DNA of 64,000 nt. It comes from Calliopsis andreniformis (Eukaryota > Arthropoda > Insecta > Hymenoptera > Andrenidae). Under the pieces are notes generated by a model that worked only from the letters and a program-made list of their open reading frames with translations, was not told the origin of the DNA and searched no databases. The translations under genes were made by a program, and so were the position numbers. Shown piece after piece: positions 48,637 through 60,519 of the stretch. Location of the stretch: contig NW_027480440.1 of assembly GCF_051401765.1 (NCBI RefSeq), forward strand, positions 682,001-746,000. Reading direction: 5' to 3'. Within the stretch, counting starts at the first letter, position 1; each line of letters opens with the position of its first letter.

Positions 48637-50594
48637 CTTCAATCCTCAATACTCAATCTTCACTCCTCAATCCTCAATACTCAATCCTCGATCTTCAATC
48701 CTCAATCCTCAATCCTCAATCCTCAATCCTCAATCCTCATTCTTCAATCCTCAGTACCCAATCCTCAATCTTCAATCCTCAATTCTCAATCCTCAATTCT
48801 CAATCCTCAATCCTCAGTCCTCAGTCCTCAAACCTCAATCCCCATTCTTCAATCCTCTATACCCAATCCTCAATCTTCAATCCTCAATCCTCAATTCTCA
48901 ATTCTCAATCCTCAATCCTCAGTCCTCAGACCTCAAACATCAATACTCAACCCTCAGTCCTCGTCCTCAATCCACAAACCTCAATCCTCAATCCTCAATC
49001 TTCAATCCTCAACCCTCAACCGTCAATACTCAAATCTCAATACTGAATAGAATATCCTGAATTCTCATGGTTCAATACTCAATCCACAATATTCTATAAT
49101 CAAATCTCAATCCTCAAACTACAATTCTCAACACTCAATCCTCAACACTCAGTCCTCTCTCTTCAATCCTCCATCCTCAATTCTCAATCCTCAAGCGTCA
49201 ATACTCAATCCACAATCCTCAACGCTCAATCCTCAGCCCTCAAACCTCAATCCCGTATCCTCAATCCTAAATCCTCAATCTCCAGCCCTCAGTCCTCAAA
49301 AACCAACTATCAATCCTCTATCCTGAATAGAATATCCTCAATTAACAGTTTTCCATACTCAATCCCCATTCTTCAATCTTCAAATCTGATTCCACAAACA
49401 TCAATACTAATCACTCAAGCATCAACACTCAGTCCTCAATCTTCAATCCTCAATCATCAATCCTCAATCTTCAATCCTCAATACTCAATCTTCAATCATC
49501 AATCCTCAATCCTCAATCCTCAATCTTCAATCCGCAATCCTCAATCTTCAATCATCAATACTCAATCTTCAATCATCAATCCTCAATCCTCAATCCTCAA
49601 TCTTCAATCCTCAATCCTCAATCCTCATACTTCAATCCTCAACACCCAATCCTCAATCTTCAATCCTCAATCCTCAATCCTCAATTCTCAATCCTCAATC
49701 CTCAATCTTCAGACCTCAAACATCAATACTCAACCCTCAGTCCTCGTCCTCAATCCACAACCCTCAATACTCGATCCTCAATCTTCAATAATCAATATTC
49801 AATTTTCAATTCTCAACCCTCAACCCTCAATACTCAATCCTCAATCCTCAATGTACGAACCTCAATACCCAATCCTCAATCTTCAATACTCAATCATCAA
49901 TCCTCAATATTCAATACTCAATCCTCAATCCTCAATCCTCAATACTCAATACTCAACCATCAATCCTCAATTCCCAATACTCAATAGAGTATCCTGAATT
50001 CTCAGGATTCAATACTCAAACCTCAGTCCTCAACCCTCAGCCCTCATCCTCCATCCTCAATCCTCAATCCTCAATCCTCAATCCTCAATCCTCAATCGTC
50101 AATCCTCAATACTCAATCTTCAATCCTCAATCCTCAATCCTCAATCCTCAATCCTCAATCCTCAATCCTCAATCCTCAATCCTCTATCCTCAATCCTCAA
50201 CCTTCAATCCTCAATACTCAATCTTCAATCCTCAATCCTCAATCCTCAATCCTCAATCCTCATTCTTCAATCCTCAATACCCAGTCCTCAATCTTCAATC
50301 CTCAATCCTCAATTCTCAATCCTCAATTCTCAATCCTCAATCCTCAATCCTCAGACCTCAAACATCAATACTCAACCCTCTGTCCTCGTCCTCAATCCAC
50401 AACACTCAATCCTCAATCCTCAATCTTCAATCATCAATATTCAATCTTCAGTCCTCAATCCTCAATCCTCAATCCTCAATCTTCAATCCTCAATACTCAA
50501 TCTTCAATCCTCAATCCTCAGTCCTCAAACCACAATTCAGAATCCTGAATATTCAATCTTCAATCCTCAATCCTCAGTCCTCAATACTCTACCA
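48637..50594 (+). repeat. Third, diverged copy of the 17.0-20.1 kb segment
   Basis: CTTCACTCC at about 48,657 corresponds to about 17,009. The class I module at 49,066 corresponds to 17,411, the class II variant with TTAACAGTTTTCC near 49,342 to 17,687, and CAATGTACGAACC near 49,849 to 19,017. Offsets grow in small steps (31,648 to 31,655) consistent with single-heptamer gains. Substitutions are more frequent than between units A and B, so this copy is older or less homogenised. Confidence 0.8.
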
Positions 50595-52617
50595 TCAATG
50601 TTCAATCCTCAATCCTCAATCCTCATTCTTCAATCCTCAATACCCAGTCCTTAATCTTCAATCCTCAATCCTCAATCCTCAATTCTCAATCCTCAATCCT
50701 CAATTCTCAGACCTCAGACATCAATACTCAGCCCTCAGTCCTCGTCCTCTATCCTCAACCCTCAATGCTCAATCCTCAATCTTCAATCATCTATACTCAA
50801 TCTTCAATCCTCTATCCTCAATCCTCAATCCTCAATCCTCAATCATCAGTATTCAGTCTTCAGTCCTCAATCCTCAATCCTCAATCCTCAATCCTCAATC
50901 GTCAATGTTCAATCCGCAATACCCAATCCTCAATCTTCAATACTCAATCATCAATCCTCAATCTTCAATACTCAATCCTCAATCCTCAATCCTCAATACT
51001 CAACCATCAATCCTCAATACCCAATACTCAATAGATTATCCTGAATTCTCAGGATTCAATACTCAAACCTCAATCCTCAACCCTCAGCCCTCATCCTCCA
51101 TCCTCAATCCTCAATGCTCAACCCTCAATCCTCAATCTTCAATCCTCAATACCCAATCTTCAATCCTCAATCCTCAATCCTCAATCCTCAATCCTCAATC
51201 CTCAATCCTCAATCCTCAATCCTCAATCTTCTATCCTCAATACTCAATCTTCAATCCTCAATCCTCAATCGTCAATCCTCAATCCGCATTCTTCAATCCT
51301 CAATACCCAGTCCTCAATCTTCAATCCTCAATCCTCAATCCTCAATCCTCAATTCTCAATCCTCAATCCTCAATCCTCCGTCCTCGTCCTCAATCCACAA
51401 CACACAATCCTCAATCCTCAATCTTCAATCATCAATATTCAATCTTCAGTCCTCAATCCTCAATCCTCAATCCTCAATCTTCAATCCTCAATACTCAATC
51501 TTCAATCCTCAGTCCTCAGTCCTCATACCTCAATTCTGAATCCTGAATACTCAATCTTGAATCCTCAATCCTCAGTCCTCAATACTCTACCATCAATGTC
51601 CAATCCTCAATCCTCAATCCTCATTCTTCAATCCTCAATACCCAGTCCTCAATCTTCAATCCTCAATCCTCAATCCTCGTCCTTAATCCACAACCCTCAA
51701 TCCTCTATCCTCAATCTTCAATCCTCAATACTCAATCTTCAATCCGCAATCCTCAACACTCAATAGTCAATCGTCAATCTTATATCCTCGATACTCAATC
51801 TTCAATACTCAATCCTCAATCCTCAATCCTCAGTCCCCATTCTTCAATCCTCAATACCTAATCCTCAATCTTCAATCCTCAATCCTCAATCCTCAATTCT
51901 CAATCCTCAATCCTCAGTCCTCAGTTCTCAAACCTCAATCCTCAACCCTCAGAACGCATCCTCAATCCTCAATCCTCAATCCTCAATCTTCAATCCCCAA
52001 TACTCAATCATCAATCCTCTATCCTCAATCCTCAACCCTCGATCCTCAATCCTCAATCCTCAATCCTCAGTCATCAGTACTCAATCGTCAATACTCAAAC
52101 CTCAATCCTCAATCCTCAATCCTCAATCCTCGATCCTCAATCCTCATTCCTCAAACCTCAATCGTCAAACCTCAGTCCTCATCTTCAATTCTCAATTCTC
52201 AATCCTGAATCCTCAATCCTCAATCTTCAAACATCAATACTCAATCTTCAATCCTCAATCTTCAATCCTCAATCCTCAATCCTCATTCCTCAATCCTCAA
52301 TCCTCAATCTTCAATCATCAATACTCAACCATCAATCCTCAATTCCCAATACTCAATAGAGTATCCTGAATTCTCAGGATTCAATACTCAAACCTCAGTC
52401 CTCAACCCTCAGCCCTCATCCTCCATCCTCAATCCTCAATCCTCAATCCTCAATCCTCAATCCTCAATCGTCAATCCTCAATACTCAATCTTCAATCCTC
52501 AATCCTCAATCCTCAATCCTCAATCCTCAATCCTCAATCCTCTATCCTCAAACCTCAATTCTGAATCCTGAATATTCAATCTTCAATCCTCAATCCTCAG
52601 TCCTCAATACTCTACCA
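50595..52617 (+). repeat. 2,023-bp tandem repeat, copy 1
   Basis: The ATG-containing landmark TCAATGCTC near 50,763 recurs near 52,786, and CTCTACCATC near 50,587 recurs near 52,610, both at 2,023 bp. I count seven 6-mers (near 50,747, 51,087, 51,383, 51,676, 51,954, 52,176 and 52,408), so 283x7 + 7x6 = 2,023. The content parallels 20.1-21.7 kb of unit A. Confidence 0.82.
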
Positions 52618-53240
52618 TCAATGTTCAATCCTCAATCCTCAATCCCCATTCTTCAATCCTCAATACCCAGTCCTCAATCTTCAATCCTCAATCCTCAATC
52701 CTCAATTCTCAATCCTCAATCCTCAATTCTCAGACCTCAGACATCAATACTCAGCCCTCAGTCCTCGTCCTCTATCCTCAACCCTCAATGCTCAATCCTC
52801 AATCTTCAATCATCTATACTCAATCTTCAATCCTCTATCCTCAATCCTCAATCATCAATCCTCAATCATCAGTATTCAGTCTTCAGTCCTCAATCCTCAA
52901 TCCTCAATCCTCAATCCTCAATCGTCAATGTTCAATCCGCAATACCCAATCCTCAATCTTCAATACTCAATCATCAATCCTCAATCTTCAATACTCAATC
53001 CTCAATCCTCAATCCTCAATCCTCAATACTCAACCATCAATCCTCAATACCCAATACTCAATAGATTATCCTGAATTCTCAGGATTCAATACTCAAACCT
53101 CAATCCTCAACCCTCAGCCCTCATCCTCCATTCTCAATCCTCAATGCTCAACCCTCAATCCTCAATCTTCAATCCACAATACTCAATCTTCAATCCTCGA
53201 TCCTCAATCGTCAATCCTCAATCCTCAATCCTCAGTCCTT
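52618..53240 (+). repeat. 2,023-bp tandem repeat, copy 2 (partial)
   Basis: This matches 50,595-51,210, including the class IV module near 53,061 (51,031 in copy 1, with one added heptamer). It leaves that sequence at about 53,230 with CCTTAATCC monomers. The region just upstream (about 52,360-52,610) matches 50,000-50,590 but with a different spacing, showing an internal loss of roughly 350 bp. Confidence 0.78.
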
Positions 53241-55540
53241 AATCCTTAATCCTCAATCCTCAAACTTCATTCCTCAATACTCAATACTCAATCCTCAATC
53301 CTCAATCTTCAATCCTCAATACTCAATCTCCAATCCTCAATCCTCATTCTTCAATCCTCAGTACCCAATCCTCAATCTTCAATCCTCAATACTCAATATT
53401 CAGTCCTCAATCCTCAATCCTCGTCCCTCAATCCTCAATCGTCAATCTCCAATCCTGAATACTCAATCTTCAATCCTCAACCCTCAATCCTCAATCCTCA
53501 ATCCTCAATCCTCATTCTTCAATCCCCAATATCCAATCCTCAATCTTCAATCCTCAATTCTCAATCCTCAATTCTCAATCCTCAATCCTCAGTCCTCAGA
53601 CCTCAACCCTCAATCCTCAAGCCTGAGGCCTCATCCTCAATCCTCAATCCTCAATACTCAATCTTCAATCCTCTGTCCCAGATCCTCAATCTTCAATTCT
53701 CAATCCTCAATCCTCAATCTTCAATCCTCAAGTCTCAATCTTCAATCCTCAATCCTCAATCCTCAATCCTCAATCCTCCATCCTCATTCTTCAATCCTCA
53801 ACACCCAATCCTCAATCTTCAATCGTCAATCCTCAATCGTCAATTCTCAATCCTCAATCCTCAATCCTCAGACCTCAAACATCAATACTCAAACCTCAGT
53901 CCTCGTCCTCAACCCACAACCCTCAATCCACGATCCTCAATCTTCAATCCTCAATACTCAATCTTCAATCCTCAATCCTCAACACTCAATACTCAATCGT
54001 CAATCTTATATCCTCGATACTCAATCTTCAATACTCAATACTCAATCCTCAATCCTCAATGCTCATTCTTCAATCCTCAATACCTAATCCTCAATCTTCA
54101 ATCCTCAATCCTCAATCCTCAATTCTCAATCCTCAATCCTCAGTCCTCAGTTCTCAAACCTCAATCCTCAATGCTCAGACCGCATCCTCAATCCTCAGTC
54201 CTCAGTCCTCAATCCTCAATCTTCAATCCTCAATACTCAACCTTCAATCATCAATCCTCAACACTCAGTACTCAATCGTCAATCTTATATTCTCGATACT
54301 CAATCTTCAATTCTCAATTCTCAATCCTCAATCCTCAATCCTCAATCTTCAAACATCAATACTCAATATTCAATCCTCAATCCTCAATCCTCAGTCCTCA
54401 ATCCTCAATCCTCAATATTCAACACACAATCCTCAATCATCATTCCTCAATTCTCAATACTCAGCAGTATATTCTGAATTCTCATGGTTCAATTCTCAAT
54501 CCACAATATTCAGTAATCAAATCTCAATCCTCAAACACCAACTCTCAACTCTCAATCCTCAACACTCAGTCCTCTCTCTTCAATCCTCCATCCTCAATCC
54601 TCAATCCTCAAGCGTCAATCCTCAATCCTCAATCCTCAATCCTCATTCCTCAATCTTCAACCCACAATCCTCAGTCCTCAATCTTCAATCCTCAAGGCTC
54701 AATCTTCAATCCTCAATCCTCAATCCTCAATCCTCAATCCTCATTCTTCAATCCACAATACCCAATCCTCAATCTTCAACCCTCGATCCTCAATCCTCAA
54801 TTTTCAATCCTCAATCCTCAATCCTCAGACCTGAAACATCAATACTCAACCCTCAGTCCTCGTCCTCAATCCACAACCCTCAATCCTCGATCCTCAATCT
54901 TCAATCCTCAATACTCAATCTTCAATCCTCAATCCTCAATCCTCAATCCTTAATCCTCAATTCTCAATCCTCAATCCTCAAACCTCAATCTTCAATCCTC
55001 AGTCCTCAATCTTCAATCCTCAATACTCAATCTTCAATCCTCATTCTTCAATCCTCAGTACCCAATCCTCAATCTTCAATCCTCAATACTCAATCTTCAA
55101 TCCTCAATCCTCAGCCCTCAATACTCTGGCATCAATCTTCAATCCTCAATCCTCAATCCTCATTCTTCAATCATCAATACCCAATCCTCAATCTTCAATC
55201 CTCAATCCTCAATGCTCAATTCTGAATCCTCAATCCTCAAACCTCAATCTTCAATCCTCAGTCCTCAATCTTCAATCCTCAATACTCAATCTTCAATCCT
55301 CAATCCTCAGTCCTCACACCTCAATTCTGAATCCTGAATACTCAATCTTCAATCCTCAATCCTCAATCTTCAATCCTCAACCCTCAATCCTTAATCATCA
55401 ATCCTCAAACTTCATTCCTCAATCCTCAATACTCAATCCTCAATCTTCAATCCTCAAACCTCAATCCTCAATCCTCAATCCTCATTCTTCAATCCTCAGT
55501 ACCCAATCCTCAATCTTCAATCCTCAATACTCAATCCTCA
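53241..55540 (+). repeat. Irregular block, partly shared with 57.06-58.0 kb and the 2,940-bp units
   Basis: 53,261-53,720 matches 57,077-57,536 at offset 3,816, with shared CAAACTTCATTCC, GCCTGAGGCCTCATCC and CTGTCCCAGATCC. 54,059-54,720 matches 59,717-60,370 and 62,657-63,310. A class I module is at 54,483 in a form with GTATATTCTGAATTC upstream, shared only with 60,134 and 63,074. 54,730-55,400 matches the last 680 bases of the window. Confidence 0.78.
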
Positions 55541-56460
55541 ATTCTCAAGCCTCAATCCTCAGTCCTCAGTCATCAAACCTCATTCCTCATTCTTCAATCC
55601 TCAATACCCAATCCTCAATCTTCAATCCTCAATCCTCAATGCTCAATTCTCAATCCTCAATCCTCAAACATCAATCTTCAATCCTCAGTCCTCAATCTTC
55701 AATCCTCAATACTCAATCTTCAATCCTCAATCCTCAGTCTTCAAACCTCAATTCTGAATCCTGAATACTCAATCTTCAATCCTCAATCCTCAATCTTCAA
55801 TACCCAATCCTCAATCTTCAATCCTAAATCCTCAATGCTCAATTCTCAATCCTCAATCCTCAAACCTCAATCTTCAATCCTCAGTCCTCAATCTTCAATC
55901 CTCAATACTCAATCTTCAATCCTCAATCCTCTGTCCTCAATCCTCAATTCTGAATCCTGAATACTCAATCTTCAATCCTCAATCCTCCATCCTCAATTCT
56001 CAATCCTCAATCCTCAATCCTCAGTCCTCAGTCCTCAAACCTCAATCCTCATTCTTCAATCCTCAATACCCAATCCTCAACCTGCAATCCTCAATCCTCA
56101 ATCCTCAATACTCAAACCTCAATCGTCAACCGTCAGTCCCCGTCCTCAACCCTCAACCCTCAATACTCAATGCTCAATCTTCAATCATCAATACTCAATC
56201 TTCAATCCTCAATCCTCTATCCTCAATCCTTAATCCTCAATCCTCAAACTTCATTTCTCAATCCTCAATACTCAATCCTCAATCCTCAATCTTCAATACT
56301 CAATACTCAATCTTCAATCCTCAATCCTCATTCTTCAATCCTCAGTACCCAATCCTCAATCTTCAACCCTCAATACTCAATATCCAGTCCTCAATCCTCA
56401 ATCCTCGACCCTCAATCCTCAATCGTCAATCTCCAATCCTGAATACTTAATCTTCAATCC
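55541..56460 (+). repeat. Cluster of short tandem duplications, including a 196-bp step
   Basis: A stretch containing CAATGCTCAATTC, CTCAAACCTC or CTCAAACATC, CAGTCCTC and CTGAATCCTGAATACTC occurs near 55,212, 55,640 and 55,836, and again near 56,667. The 196-bp step (28 heptamers) contains no 6-mer. The step from 55,214 to 55,641 is 427 bp (61 heptamers). After 56,150 the sequence resembles 41.95-42.25 kb. Confidence 0.72.
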
Positions 56461-57579
56461 TCAACCCTCAATCCTCAATCCTCAATACCCAATCCTCAAT
56501 CTTCAATACTCAATCCTCAATCCTCAACCCTCAATCCTCAATACTCAATCCTCAATCCTCAATCCTCAATCCTCAGCCCTCAATAATCTAGCATCAATCT
56601 TCAATCCTCAATCCTCAATCCTCAATCTTCAATACCCAATCCTCAATCTTCAATCCTCAATCCTCAATGCTCAATTCTCAATCCTCAATCCTCAAACCTC
56701 AACCTTCAATCCTCAGTCCTCAATCTTCAATCCTCAATACTCAATTTTCAATCCTCAATTCTCAGTCCTCAAACCTCAATTCTGAATCCTGAATACTCAA
56801 TCTTCAATCCTGAATCCTCAATCCTCAATTCTCAATCCTCAATCCTCAATCCTCAGTCCTCAGTCTTCAATCCTCATTCTTCAATCCTCAATACCCAATC
56901 CTCAATCTGCAATCCACAATCCTCAATCCTCAATCCTCAATCCTCAATCCTCAATCCTCAACCGTCAGTCCCCGTCCTCAACCTTCAACCCTCAATCCTC
57001 AATGCTCAATCTTCAATCATCAATACTCAATCTTCAATCCTCAATCCTCAATCCTCAATCCTTAATCCTCAATCCTCAAACTTCATTCCTCAATACTCAA
57101 TACTCAATCCTCAATCCTCAATCTTCAATCCTCAATACTCAATCTCCAATCCTCAATCCTCATTCTTCAATCCTCAGTACCCAATCCTCAATCTTCAATC
57201 CTCAATACTCAATATTCAGTCCTCAATCCTCAATCCTCGACCCTCAATCCTCAATCGTCAATCTCCAATCCTGAATACTCAATCTTCAATCCTCAACCCT
57301 CAATCCTCAATCCTCAATCCTCAATCCTCATTCTTCAATCCCCAATATCCAATCCTCAGTCTTCAATCCTCAATTCTCAATCCTCAATTCTCAATCCTCA
57401 ATCCTCAGTCCTCAGTCCTCAACCCTCAATCCTCAAGCCTGAGGCCTCATCCTCAACCCTCAATCCTCAATACTCAATCTCCAATCCTCTGTCCCAGATC
57501 CTCAATCTTCAATTCTCAATCCTCAATCCTCAATCTTCAATCCTCAGGTCCAATCTTCAATCCTCAATCCTCAATCCTC
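56461..57579 (+). repeat. Block homologous to 41.5-42.25 kb, then to 53.26-53.73 kb
   Basis: 56,560-57,290 follows the order seen at 41,540-42,250: CTCTAGCATC or ATCTAGCATC, CTCAACCTTC, CTGAATCCTGAATACTC, CCGTCAGTCCCCGTCC and CGACCCTC. From about 57,077 it also matches 53,261 onward. CTCAGGTCCAATC near 57,545 is one base short of its partner near 53,729, which has CTCAAGTCTCAATC: a private slip to a 6-mer. Confidence 0.75.
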
Positions 57580-60519
57580 AATCCTCAATCCTCAATCCTC
57601 ATTCTTCAATCCTCAACACCCGATCCTCAATCTTCAATCGTCAATCCTCAATCCTCAATTCTCAATCCTCAATCCTCAATCCACAATCCTCAGACCTCAA
57701 ACATCAATACTCAAACCTCAGTCCTCGTCCTCAACCCACAACCCTCAATCCACGATCCTCAATCTTCAATCCTCAATACTCAATCTTCAATCCTCAATCC
57801 TCAACACTCAATACTCAATCGTCAATCTTATATCCTCGATACTCAATCTTCAATACTCAATACTCAATCCTCAATCCTCAATGCTCATTCTTCAATCCTC
57901 AATACCTAATCCTCAATCTTCAATCCTCAATCCTCAATCCTCAATTCTCAATCCTCAATCCTCAGTCCTCAGTTCTGAAACCTCAATCCTCAATCCTCAG
58001 ACCGCATCCTCAATCCTCAATCCTCAATCCTCAATCTTCAATCCTCAATACTCAATCTTCAATCCTCAATCCTCAACACTCAATACTCAATCGTCAACCT
58101 TATATTCTCGATACTCAATCTTCAATACTCAATACTCAATCCTCAATCCTCAATGCTCATTCTTCAATCCTCAATACCTAATCCTCAATCCTCAATCCTC
58201 AATCCTCAATCCTCATTCCTCAAACCTCAATCGTCAACCCTCAGTCCTCATCTTCAATTCTCAATTCTCAATCCTCAATCCTCAATCCTCAATCTTCAAA
58301 CATCAATACTCAATATTCAATCCTCAATCCTCAATCCTCACTCCTCAATCCTCAATCCTCAATATTCAACACACAATCCTCAATCATCAATCCTCAATCC
58401 TCATTCTTCGATACTCAACACCCAATCCTCAATCTTCAATCCTCAATACTCAATCCTCAATTCTCAATCCTCAATCCTCAATCCTCAGGCCTCAAACATC
58501 AATACTCAACCCTCAGTCCTCGTCCTCAATCCACAACCCTCAATCCTCGATCCTCAGTCCTCAAACCTCAATCCTGAATCCTCAATCCTGAATCCACAAT
58601 GTTCAGCCTTCAGTCCTCAACAATCAGTTGTCAATCCTCAATCCACAATAGAATATCCTCAATTCAGATGATTCAATGCTCAATACTCGACCTGCAATCT
58701 TCAAATCTCTATCCGCAAGCATCAATCCTCATCACTCAACCCTCAACATTAAGTCCCCAATCCTGAATCTTCAATCCTCAACCCTCAATCCTCAATCCTC
58801 AATCCTCAACCTTCAATCCTCAATACTCAATATTCAGTCCTCAATCCTCAATCATCGACCCTCAATCCTCAATCGTCAATCTCCAATCCTCGATCCTCAA
58901 TCCTCAATTTTCAATCCTCAATCCTCAATCCTCAGACCTGAAACATCAATACTCAACCCTCAGTCCTCGTCCTCAATCCACAACCCTCAATCCTCGATCC
59001 TCAATCTTCAATCCTCAATACTCAATCTTCAATCCTCAATCCTCAATCCTCAATCCTCAATCCTCAATCGTCAATCCTCTATCCTCAATCCTCATTCTTC
59101 AATCCTCAATACCCAATCCTCAGTCCTCAATCTTCAATCCTCAATACTCAATCTTCAATCCTCAATCCTCAATCCTTAATCCTTAATCCTCAATCCTCAA
59201 ACTTCATTCCTCAATACTCAATACTCAATCCTCAATCCTCAATCTTCAATCCTCAATACTCAATCTCCAATCCTCAATCCTCATTCTTCAATCCTCAGTA
59301 CCCAATCCTCAATCTTCAATCCTCAATACTCAATATTCAGTCCTCAATCCTCAATCCTCGTCCCTCAATCCTCAATCGTCAATCTCCAATCCTGAATACT
59401 CAATCTTCAATCCTCAACCCTCAATCCTCAATCCTCAATCCTCAATCCTCATTCTTCAATCCCCAATATCCAATCCTCAATCTTCAATCCTCAATCCTCA
59501 ATTCTCAATCCTCAATCCTCAGTCCTCAGACCTCAACCCTCAATCCTCAAGCCTGAGGCCTCATCCTCAATCCACAACCCTCAATCCACGATCCTCAATC
59601 TTCAATCCTCAATACTCAATCTTCAATCCTCAATCCTCAACACTCAATACTCAATCGTCAATCTTATATCCTCGATACTCAATCTTCAATACTCAATACT
59701 CAATCCTCAATCCTCAATGCTCATTCTTCAATCCTCAATACCTAATCCTCAATCTTCAATCCTCAATCCTCAATCCTCAATTCTCAATCCTCAATCCTCA
59801 GTCCTCAGTTCTCAAACCTCAATCCTCAATGCTCAGACCGCATCCTCAATCCTCAATCCTCAATCCTCAATCTTCAATCCTCAATACTCAACCTTCAATC
59901 ATCAATCCTCAACACTCAATACTCAATCGTCAATCTTATATTCTCGATACTCAATCTTCAATTCTCAATTCTCAATCCTCAATCCTCAATCCTCAATCTT
60001 CAAACATCAATACTCAATATTCAATCCTCAATCCTCAATCCTCAGTCCTCAATCCTCAATCCTCAATATTCAACACACAATCCTCAATCATCATTCCTCA
60101 ATTCTCAATACTCAGCAGTATATTCTGAATTCTCATGGTTCAATTCTCAATCCACAATATTCAGTAATCAAATCTCAATCCTCAAACACCAACTCTCAAC
60201 TCTCAATCCTCAACACTCAGTCCTCTCTCTTCAATCCTCCATCCTCAATCCTCAATCCTCAAGCGTCAATCCTCAATCCTCAATCCTCAATCCTCATTCC
60301 TCAATCTTCAACCCACAATCCTCAATCCTCAATCTTCAATCCTCAAGGCTCAATCTTCAATCCTCAATCCTCAATCCTCAATCCTTAATCCTCAATTCTC
60401 AATCCTCAATCCTCAAACCTCAATCTTCAATCCTCAGTCCTCAATCTTCAATCCTCAATACTCAATCTTCAATCCTCATTCTTCAATCCTCAGTACCCAA
60501 TCCTCAATCTTCAATCCTC
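57580..60519 (+). repeat. 2,940-bp tandem repeat, copy 1
   Basis: 57,601 and 60,541 begin the same line of sequence, and the class III core at 58,667 recurs at 61,607, fixing the period at 2,940 bp. Seven 6-mers are counted (near 57,724, 58,003, 58,246, 58,517, 58,969, 59,557 and 59,836), so 414x7 + 7x6 = 2,940. The part from about 58,390 to 58,920 matches 160-690 at the start of the window (class III offset 58,229). Confidence 0.9.
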
